Shown: one piece after another, positions 57,753-64,000 of the stretch
Layout of the letters: each line of letters starts with the position of its first letter
How positions within the stretch are numbered: position 1 is the stretch's first letter
DNA from: Pseudomonas brassicacearum
Lineage (GTDB): Bacteria > Pseudomonadota > Gammaproteobacteria > Pseudomonadales > Pseudomonadaceae
DNA: 64,000 bases
Reading direction: 5' to 3'
Assembly (NCBI RefSeq): GCF_000585995.1
Contig: NZ_CP007410.1
Coordinates: forward strand, 6,565,001-6,629,000
Notes under the pieces: generated by a model
Databases searched by the model: none
What the model was told of the DNA's origin: nothing
What the model saw: the letters and a program-made list of their open reading frames with translations, nothing else
Program-made: the position numbers and the translations under genes

Positions 57753-57776
57753 GCGGCATCAGCGTCGAGCCACAGG

Positions 57777-58373
57777 CTAATCCAGCAACCGATGCAGCTT
57801 GGCGTACTGCAACAACATGATGGTCTTGCCGTCGCAAATGTCCCCGCTCTCGATCATGCCCAAGGCTTGATCGAGAGACATTTCCAGCACTTCGATCTCT
57901 TCGCCCTCTTCTTCCAATCCGCCGCCTTCGTGCTGTTTGTCTTCATCGAAATACTCACCGACGAAAAAATGCACCCGTTCCGTCACCGAGCCCGGGCTCA
58001 TGAAGGCTTCGAACACCTTGCGCACGTCCTGGATGATATAGCCGGTTTCTTCCTGGGTTTCCTTGCGGATACAGGTGTGCGGCTCGTCGTTGTCCAGCAG
58101 GCCGGCACAGGTTTCGATCAACAGGTCATCGTGCCCGTTGACGAAGGCCGGGAAGCGGAATTGCCGGGTCAACACCACGGTCTGCTTGGCCTTGCTGTAC
58201 AGCAGGATGGTGGCGCCGTTGCCACGGTCGTAGGTCTCGCGCGTCAACTCGCGCCATTGGCCATCGCGGCCTTGGTAGTCATAGGTGGTCTTGCGCAGCA
58301 CGTACCAGTTGTCCGAGAGGACTTCGACGTTCTTGATGCGTACGCGATCCTTGATGCTGGTTGCCTGTGTCAT
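57777..58373 (-). CDS. NUDIX hydrolase, NudK/ADP-sugar type
   Basis: The 198-residue protein starts with the all-beta N-terminus of nucleoside-diphosphate-sugar hydrolases (NVEVLSDNWYVLRKTTYDYQ). It carries a Nudix box GLLDNDEPHTCIRKETQEETG, with the REx2EExG end modified to KETQEETG. From memory it is closest to NudK, which cleaves GDP-mannose. Confidence 0.87.
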   Translation of the reverse strand: MTQATSIKDRVRIKNVEVLSDNWYVLRKTTYDYQGRDGQWRELTRETYDRGNGATILLYSKAKQTVVLTRQFRFPAFVNGHDDLLIETCAGLLDNDEPHTCIRKETQEETGYIIQDVRKVFEAFMSPGSVTERVHFFVGEYFDEDKQHEGGGLEEEGEEIEVLEMSLDQALGMIESGDICDGKTIMLLQYAKLHRLLD

Positions 58374-58564
58374 TTACCACTCCGTTCGGGACCAGGGGTC
58401 CCCCTTAAAAACTCGATTCACGCTTCTTTGATGCTCACAAAAAAAATCACGATGGCCCATCGTCTTTTCTAGTTCGACAAAGCCTGGCCGCTCGTTAAAT
58501 CTTCGACCAGCCCTGAGCCTGCGGGGATTGCATCAATAAAAAAGCGACCAGACGAGAACTCCTC

Positions 58565-60454
58565 ATGGGCATCAATCTGAAATTCGGTCACAAGATTCTT
58601 CTGGGTGCCTGCGTCATCGTGATGGCGGTCTTCCTGTCGTTCTCGTTGTTCAACGACCATCGCCAGGAAGCAAGCACCCGTGAAGCACTGCACAGCAACT
58701 TACAGACCACGGGCCAGTTGCTCGGTGCGAACCTCGACAGCTGGCTGGCCGGTCGAATCCTGTTGATCGAAGGTGCCGCCGAAAGCGTCGCCGCCAATCC
58801 CACGCCGGATACCATCGGCAGAATTCTCTCCCAGGACATCATTACAAAGACCTTCATAGCCAGCTATGTCGGCCTTGAAGACCGTCGTTTTTTTATTCAT
58901 CCCGAGCGGGTGATGCCGGATGGGTATGATGTTCGTCAACGCGCCTGGTACAAAGATGCAGCTCGCACTCTTGAACCCGTGTTGACCGAACCCTACATCG
59001 GTGCGGGTATCGATTATCTGATAATGACCCAAGCGGCTCCGATCAAGGTCAATGGCAAAGCTGTTGGTGTACTGGGTGCGAGCCTGAGCCTGGAACAACT
59101 CGCGAAAATCATCAATGCCGTGGACCTCAACGGCATAGGCTATGCCTTCCTGGTCAGCGACGACGGCAAGATCCTGGTGCACCCGGACAACTCACTGGTG
59201 ACCAAGACACTCGCGCAAGCGTTCCCCGAAGGCCCGCCGAGTATCAACAGCACCTTGAGTGAGGTGCAGGAAAACGGCCAGACGCGGATCGTCACTTTTA
59301 CGCCGATCGACGGCCTGCCGTCGCTGCACTGGTCCATCGGACTTTCAGTGGATAAAGACAAAGCCTACGCCGCACTCCATGAGTTTCGTACCTCGGCGCT
59401 GATCGCCACACTGATCGCCATGCTGGTCACGGTCGGTTTGCTCGGCCTGCTGATCAACGCCCTGATGCGGCCGTTACGCAGCATGGGCTCGGCCATGCAG
59501 TCCATCGCCGATGGCGAAGGTGACCTGACCCAGCGCCTGCATAGCCTGTCTCGGGACGAGTTCGGCATGATGGCAGGAGGGTTCAACCGTTTCGTCGAAC
59601 GTATTCAGCAGTCGATTCGAGAAGTCCTGGCGTCCAGCGTCCAACTCACCCAATTGGCGGCTCAGGTCAGCCAGGCATCGCATTCCTCCCTGAAAAGCTC
59701 TGACACTCAAGCGGCGTTGACCCATAACGTCGCCACGGCGATCAATGAACTTGGGGCCGCTGCCCAGGAAATCGCCCGCAGCGCCGCTCATGCGTCAAGC
59801 CGCGCCTCTGATACCCGGGATCAGACCCGGGAAGGTCAATCTGTGGTCCAGCGTAGTATCAGCGCCATGTCGCAGCTCTCGTCGCAAGTGGTCAATACCC
59901 GCCAGGACATCGAAAGCCTGAATGAAAAAACGCTGAAGATCGGACGTATTCTCGACGTCATCAAAGGCATTTCCGACCAAACCAACTTGTTGGCCCTGAA
60001 CGCTGCCATCGAGGCCGCCCGCGCCGGAGACGCCGGACGCGGTTTTGCGGTGGTCTCGGATGAAGTACGCACCCTCGCCCATCGCACCCAACAATCCGCC
60101 CAGGAAATCCACGGCATGATCGAGGAGCTGCAAGCAGGCGCCGGCCACGCCGTGAGCGCCATGCTCGAAAGCCAGCTTCATAGCGACGACAACGTCAATA
60201 CCGCCAAGCTCGCGGGCGAGCGACTCAATCGCGTGCTGCTGGGTATCGGCGAGATCGACGAGATCAACCTGTCGGTGGCCACCGCCACCGAAGAGCAAAC
60301 CTCAGTGGTGGACAACCTGGATCGCGACATCAGCCACATCAATGACCTGAATCAGGAAATGGTCGGCAATCTGCAATCCACCTTGCAGGCCTGCACTGAA
60401 CTGGAAAACCAGTCTCGCTGCCTGCAACAAATGGTCAACACCTTCAAGATCTGA
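58565..60454 (+). CDS. Methyl-accepting chemotaxis protein with dCache sensor
   Basis: The 629-residue receptor has a first membrane helix (about 11-30), a periplasmic double-Cache sensor, a second helix (about 275-300), a HAMP domain and the signalling hairpin tip ([35 protein letters not shown]). The sensor has [23 protein letters not shown], close to the amino-acid-binding dCache pattern RxxWYxxA of PctA-like receptors, so an amino acid ligand is possible. No C-terminal CheR tether is seen. Its end overlaps nadE by 11 bp. Confidence 0.92.
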   Translation: MGINLKFGHKILLGACVIVMAVFLSFSLFNDHRQEASTREALHSNLQTTGQLLGANLDSWLAGRILLIEGAAESVAANPTPDTIGRILSQDIITKTFIASYVGLEDRRFFIHPERVMPDGYDVRQRAWYKDAARTLEPVLTEPYIGAGIDYLIMTQAAPIKVNGKAVGVLGASLSLEQLAKIINAVDLNGIGYAFLVSDDGKILVHPDNSLVTKTLAQAFPEGPPSINSTLSEVQENGQTRIVTFTPIDGLPSLHWSIGLSVDKDKAYAALHEFRTSALIATLIAMLVTVGLLGLLINALMRPLRSMGSAMQSIADGEGDLTQRLHSLSRDEFGMMAGGFNRFVERIQQSIREVLASSVQLTQLAAQVSQASHSSLKSSDTQAALTHNVATAINELGAAAQEIARSAAHASSRASDTRDQTREGQSVVQRSISAMSQLSSQVVNTRQDIESLNEKTLKIGRILDVIKGISDQTNLLALNAAIEAARAGDAGRGFAVVSDEVRTLAHRTQQSAQEIHGMIEELQAGAGHAVSAMLESQLHSDDNVNTAKLAGERLNRVLLGIGEIDEINLSVATATEEQTSVVDNLDRDISHINDLNQEMVGNLQSTLQACTELENQSRCLQQMVNTFKI

Positions 60455-61298
60455 ACGTCATTCCGGACCGGGTTGACGGGGCGTATGGCAATGCTCGTTT
60501 GTGCGCAGTTTTAATGTAGGCGCGTTCGATGATCTGTCGCGCCTGCGGCGACACCTCGTCGCCCATCAGGTACGCATCGATCTCCTCGTAGCTGCAGCCA
60601 TACGCCACTTCATCCAACTTACCGGGCGCCAGGTCTTCCAAATCAGCGGTCGGCGCCTTGCGTACCAGGTGCCCAGGAGCACCCATCGCGTCAGCCAACA
60701 ATCTCACCTGGGTCTTCGTCAGGCCGGACAACGGTGCCAGGTCGCACGCGCCGTCACCGAACTTGGTGAAAAAACCCATCACCGCCTCTGCCCCATGATC
60801 GGTGCCCACCACCAACCCGTAGCTCAAATTGGCAATGGCGTATTGCGCCAGCATCCGTGCCCGGGCCTTGGCATTGCCTTTGACGAAATCGGTGAGTTCG
60901 GCCGAAGGTTGCAAGCCATCAATAGCGATACTGCCCATCAGCCCTTCGACACACGGGGCGATGTTACTGGTGGTGATCAAGTCCGGCCGGATGAAGTCCA
61001 GGGAAGCCTGGGCGTCTTGCTCATCGGCCTGGGCCTTGTACGGCAGCCGGACTGCGATAAACCGCGCCGCGTAGCCTTCACCCCGCAGTTGCTCCACCGC
61101 CAACTGGCAGAGGCGGCCGGCGGTGAGGGAGTCGACGCCGCCACTGATCCCCAGGACCAGGGACTGGCAACCCGACTCGCGCAAGATCTGCTTTATAAAC
61201 TCGACACGGCGAGCAATCTCGGTTGCTTCGCCGCCTTGCTTGAGTTCACGGTCGATGCCCAGTTCCCGGGCAATACTCTCTTGCTGAAGCGAAGTCAT
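60444..61298 (-). CDS. nadE: Ammonia-dependent NAD+ synthetase
   Basis: The 284-residue enzyme has the PP-loop [18 protein letters not shown] and the family regions [31 protein letters not shown] and [17 protein letters not shown]. No glutaminase domain is present, so it uses ammonia to amidate deamido-NAD. It starts 1 bp after the pncB stop codon. The pncA-pncB-nadE order fits the Pseudomonas NAD salvage operon. Confidence 0.94.
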   Translation of the reverse strand: MTSLQQESIARELGIDRELKQGGEATEIARRVEFIKQILRESGCQSLVLGISGGVDSLTAGRLCQLAVEQLRGEGYAARFIAVRLPYKAQADEQDAQASLDFIRPDLITTSNIAPCVEGLMGSIAIDGLQPSAELTDFVKGNAKARARMLAQYAIANLSYGLVVGTDHGAEAVMGFFTKFGDGACDLAPLSGLTKTQVRLLADAMGAPGHLVRKAPTADLEDLAPGKLDEVAYGCSYEEIDAYLMGDEVSPQARQIIERAYIKTAHKRALPYAPSTRSGMTFRS

Positions 61299-61299
61299 A

Positions 61300-62529
61300 T
61301 CAAGCTCCCAACTGTGGATTGATCAGGGCGACGTTGAACACTTGGGCGGCGTACCGCAGAAACGAGGCATCCTCGCAGACGTTCTTGATCGGGTCGTCGG
61401 AGAACTTCACCACCGGTTCGCCGTGGACCCGCACCAGTTTCATGACGATGCTCAGCGGTTCGACACCGTCGACATCGCAGGCCAGGCTGGTGCCCATGCC
61501 GAAACCGAATCTGGCCTTGCCACGAACATGGCGCAGGATCGGCAGGCATTTTTCGAAATTGAGGCCGTCGGAAAACATCAGGTCCTTGGTGCGCGGATCG
61601 ACCCCCAGTTCCTTGTAACGATTGAGCACTTTGTCTGCCCAGATGATCGGGTCACCGGAATCCTGGCGCAGGCCGTCATAGAGCTTGGCAAAGTACAGGT
61701 CGAAGTCCTTGAGGAAGAAGTCAGTGCTGATGCAGTCCGTGAGCGCGATACCGAGCCGGCCACGATACTCGTGCACCCAGTTTTCCAACGCCGCGTTCTG
61801 GCTCTCGCGCAAGCGCCCGAGTTGCTGATGCACCATCAGCCATTGGTGGGCCATTGTGCCGATCAGGGGGAGATCGAACTCGTAGGCCAAGTGAGCGTTA
61901 CTGGTGCCGACAAAGACGCCAGGAAAATCACTGCGCATGACATTCACTACTTCACGCTGGGCCCTGAACGACAGCCGCCGACGGGTGGAGAAATCCGAAA
62001 CGCGAAACTCGGCGAGTTCTTCACGACTGGCGTTTTTCTCCAGCCATTCAAACTTCTGATACAGCTTGCGGGTGACGTCGGCCAACTCGACTTCGGGGTA
62101 CTTCTCACGGTTGCGCAGTTCGCTGACCATCGCCAATACCGGTTGCTCGAACATGATGCAGTGCAACATCGGACCACGGACGCGGATGTGCAGTTGGCCG
62201 TCGACCTCGGCAACGTGTATGTAACGCAGGTTGAAGCGAAACAAACCGAGAAACTGTTCGAAGTCCGGGGTCAAGTATTCACGAAAGCGCTTGTTGAACA
62301 GAAAGCGCTGCTCCCCTTCGCGCAGCTGCAATCCAGCGAGCTTCTCCAGTTCGACACGAATGTCCGGGATCAGGTGACCGAGCCGCTCTTTGGAGCGAAC
62401 GATGAATTGGTATTCCACCTCAACGTTTGGGTGCTGGTGCAAGACCGCCTGCATCATGGTGAAGGTGTAGTAGTCGGTATCCAGAAGGCTCTGGATGGTG
62501 CCGCTGCTTGGATCGAATGCACTGTCCAT
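61300..62529 (-). CDS. pncB: Nicotinate phosphoribosyltransferase
   Basis: The 409-residue enzyme has [17 protein letters not shown] at the start and the conserved [35 protein letters not shown] (autophosphorylated His region) and SDGLNFEKC. It converts nicotinate and PRPP to nicotinate mononucleotide. It starts 9 bp after the pncA stop codon. Confidence 0.95.
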   Translation of the reverse strand: MDSAFDPSSGTIQSLLDTDYYTFTMMQAVLHQHPNVEVEYQFIVRSKERLGHLIPDIRVELEKLAGLQLREGEQRFLFNKRFREYLTPDFEQFLGLFRFNLRYIHVAEVDGQLHIRVRGPMLHCIMFEQPVLAMVSELRNREKYPEVELADVTRKLYQKFEWLEKNASREELAEFRVSDFSTRRRLSFRAQREVVNVMRSDFPGVFVGTSNAHLAYEFDLPLIGTMAHQWLMVHQQLGRLRESQNAALENWVHEYRGRLGIALTDCISTDFFLKDFDLYFAKLYDGLRQDSGDPIIWADKVLNRYKELGVDPRTKDLMFSDGLNFEKCLPILRHVRGKARFGFGMGTSLACDVDGVEPLSIVMKLVRVHGEPVVKFSDDPIKNVCEDASFLRYAAQVFNVALINPQLGA

Positions 62530-62538
62530 GTCGGTTCC

Positions 62539-63186
62539 TTATGCGTTTGCCAGGCGGATCGTTTCTTCGCGGGTCGCGGCAATCGCGACCCCCGCTTGCT
62601 GCATGTCTTGAATGGCTTGAACGGCCCCCTCCTCGCTGATCGCACGGCAGGCTGGAAGGTGAATGATCACCTTGAAGCCGGCGGCGGCCAGTTGCAGGGC
62701 GGTGGTCTTGACGCAGAAATCCAGCGCCAGCCCGCCGACAATGACCTGCTCCACACCCATGCCCTTGAGGTATTCGATCACCCCGGTGGACAGCTTGCCG
62801 TGCAGGTCGTGATAGCAGGCGCCGTACGGGTGCAGATCTGGCTCGACGCCCTTCCAGACGAAATAGTCGTAGTCGTACGGGGTCGGCAATTGATCCAGCA
62901 AGGTAAAACCTTCGGTGCCGGGGACGCAGTGGCTGACCCAGGTGATGTCGGCGTGTTCGAGCCCGGTCGGCAAGAGCATCTGTGAGTGATCGGCGACCAC
63001 CCAAGGAGCCTGGGGCGAGTGGGCGTCCTTGCTGCCGATTCGAAGGCTGGCCAGGGACGCCATGAAGTTCAGCTCACCGCCAATCTGGTCACCGCCAGGC
63101 ACTGGCAGCTCATCCGGGCAAAGCGGTGTAAAGCTCTTTTGCGCATCGACATCGAAGGAAGCCGTTTTTCGGGTCAGGCTGTTCAT
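62539..63186 (-). CDS. pncA: Nicotinamidase (isochorismatase-fold)
   Basis: The 215-residue amidase has Asp14 in FDVDAQKSF, a basic residue in VWKGVEPDLHPYGA and the nucleophile Cys158 in GLALDFCVKTTALQL. It deamidates nicotinamide to nicotinate, the first step of the salvage route completed by pncB, nadD and nadE. ATG 63186 follows GGAGAAACC; a palindromic operator lies about 30 bp upstream. The frame open to 63282 lacks similarity. Confidence 0.93.
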   Translation of the reverse strand: MNSLTRKTASFDVDAQKSFTPLCPDELPVPGGDQIGGELNFMASLASLRIGSKDAHSPQAPWVVADHSQMLLPTGLEHADITWVSHCVPGTEGFTLLDQLPTPYDYDYFVWKGVEPDLHPYGACYHDLHGKLSTGVIEYLKGMGVEQVIVGGLALDFCVKTTALQLAAAGFKVIIHLPACRAISEEGAVQAIQDMQQAGVAIAATREETIRLANA

Positions 63187-63214
63187 GCTGGGTTTCTCCT
63201 CTACATGGCCAAAG

Positions 63215-63231
63215 AGTACATAACGTGTACT
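63215..63231. promoter_or_regulatory. NrtR-type operator for pncA-pncB-nadE
   Basis: AGTACA-TAACG-TGTACT is a perfect 6-bp dyad with a 5-bp spacer, 29 bp before pncA. It matches the second site at 63334, and nrtR lies nearby. Confidence 0.75.
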
Positions 63232-63333
63232 TTCATGACAAGCCAGTTTGAAAGATATTTTTTGGCGCCCCCACCTATTCAATCCATATGCTAAGGCGTA
63301 GACACATTTTCAACAGGAGGATTTTGCTGATAG

Positions 63334-63350
63334 AGTACATGTCATGTACC
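63334..63350. promoter_or_regulatory. NrtR-type operator for nadD2-nrtR
   Basis: AGTACA-TGTCA-TGTACC is the same dyad as at 63215 with one mismatch, 16 bp before the nadD2 start. Confidence 0.72.
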
Positions 63351-63365
63351 TAAAGAGGATGAGCC

Positions 63366-63923
63366 ATGTTTGAAATTGCCCTTTATGGCGGCGCCTTCAA
63401 TCCCCCACACGCCGGTCACGCCCAAGTGATGATCGAGGCCTCATGCCAGGCCAGACGCGTGTTGGTGGCCCCCAGCTTCAGGCACCCCTACGGCAAGCGA
63501 ATGGTCGACTATGAGGTTCGCCTGAGCTGGCTGGAATCGATCGTAGATAGGGTTCAACCGCTGTGCCGCGCCGAAGTGCGTGCAAGCCGGGTGGAACAGG
63601 TCGTGGCCCGTGGCGTCGAAGGCGCCATCTACAGCTACACCCTGCTCGCCCACCTTGCCGACAGCCTGGCCCTGGACGGCAAGCGGATCGCGTTGGTGGT
63701 GGGCCAGGATGTCGCGGATCTGCTGCCGACCTTCTATCGCGGTCAAGAATTGCTGGAGCGTTTCTCCATCCTTCGCGTGGAGGAAAAGATCCATGTGCGC
63801 AGCACGGTGGTTCGCGAAAGACTGGCGTTGGGTGAGCCGCTTCCCACCCACTGGATGGCTCCCGGCATGAACCCGTTAAACTATGACCTTTATGCGACCC
63901 ACGGAAATCGACATGCCAACTAG
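63366..63923 (+). CDS. nadD2: Nicotinate mononucleotide adenylyltransferase-like protein
   Basis: The 185-residue nucleotidyltransferase has the N-terminal ATP motif ALYGGAFNPPHAGHAQVM and the C-terminal ISSTxxR-like VRSTVVRERLALGE. It is expected to convert nicotinate mononucleotide to deamido-NAD. ATG 63366 follows AGAGGAT. Its end overlaps nrtR by 11 bp. The pairing with nrtR and divergence from pncA-pncB-nadE match the Pseudomonas salvage locus. Confidence 0.9.
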   Translation: MFEIALYGGAFNPPHAGHAQVMIEASCQARRVLVAPSFRHPYGKRMVDYEVRLSWLESIVDRVQPLCRAEVRASRVEQVVARGVEGAIYSYTLLAHLADSLALDGKRIALVVGQDVADLLPTFYRGQELLERFSILRVEEKIHVRSTVVRERLALGEPLPTHWMAPGMNPLNYDLYATHGNRHAN

Positions 63924-64000
63924 CACAGCCCCCGCGCGCGACTATCTGCACACCATCGACCTCTGTGTGCTGCGCTTCTGCCGGGAGACCCAGGCGCTTG
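63913..64000 (+). CDS. nrtR: NrtR, NUDIX-type regulator of NAD metabolism, partial
   Basis: The frame opens at ATG 63913, 11 bp inside the end of nadD2, and reads MPTSTAPARDYLHTIDLCVL up to the window edge. The sequence and position fit the N-terminal ADP-ribose-binding NUDIX-like domain of NrtR. Only 29 codons are visible, so the call rests mainly on context and the paired operators. Confidence 0.72.
   Translation, partial: MPTSTAPARDYLHTIDLCVLRFCRETQAL

Noticed and set aside
58449..58468. A small RNA or terminator before the chemoreceptor gene (ACGATG-GCC-CATCGT-CTTTT)
   Set aside because: The stem is only 6 bp and no transcript on that strand ends there; evidence is too thin for a feature.
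61342..62985. A 547-codon open frame on the plus strand
   Set aside because: It is antisense to pncB and pncA, both of which show strong family motifs.

Overview
The window reads as chromosomal DNA of a fluorescent-group Pseudomonas. The evidence is high GC, dense Pseudomonas-type REP palindromes (GTGGGAGCGAGC... and GTGGCGAGGGAGC... classes) in about ten gaps, 13-bp Zur boxes, HexR- and NrtR-type operators, and gene orders known from Pseudomonas: pycR/pycA/pycB, the zigA-folE2 zinc block, and nadD2-nrtR divergent from pncA-pncB-nadE. Three 16-bp parS-like sites (35294, 35805, 45235) suggest the segment lies near the replication origin. No rRNA, tRNA, CRISPR array, prophage or intact insertion sequence was seen.

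Layout. 1-2.4 kb: a truncated MocR regulator divergent from a PaiB/GNAT/GNAT operon. 2.6-8 kb: one very large toxin-like gene with an OTU-type cysteine protease motif. 8.3-11 kb: a homocysteine methyltransferase divergent from an amino-acid ABC binding protein and permease that lack a local ATPase. 11-12.3 kb: a palindrome-rich intergenic element and a small Pseudomonas-specific protein. 12.3-14.5 kb: an autotransporter. 14.5-19 kb: two-subunit pyruvate carboxylase with its LysR regulator. 19.3-23.3 kb: a HexR-like regulator behind a HexR-type palindrome, and a GGDEF/EAL protein. 23.5-31.5 kb: uvrD, a Tim44-domain protein, a SUKH protein, a CPA2 antiporter, a thioesterase, pdxY and a DUF3301 protein.

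31.5-38.7 kb is a zinc-starvation island: two COG0523 GTPases (one is zigA), a DUF1826 protein, two small secreted cysteine proteins, zinc-independent FolE2 and a metal ABC importer, with two perfect Zur boxes. 38.8-42.1 kb: a DUF3617 protein, cardiolipin synthase and cyclopropane fatty acid synthase. 42.3-48.3 kb is the most unusual locus: a four-gene, translationally coupled operon of three SPFH (HflK/HflC-like) membrane proteins, one with a 17-histidine N-terminus, and a P1B-type ATPase, preceded by a near-consensus Zur box. I infer that it is a second zinc-responsive metal-handling system.

48.5-58.4 kb: lpd, a TPR lipoprotein with a DUF3142 lipoprotein, a GST, a LysR regulator, an LtaS-like sulfatase and a NUDIX hydrolase. 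58.5-60.5 kb: a dCache chemoreceptor. 60.4-64 kb: the NAD salvage cluster with two matching 17-bp palindromes, one for each divergent arm, ending in nrtR cut by the window edge.
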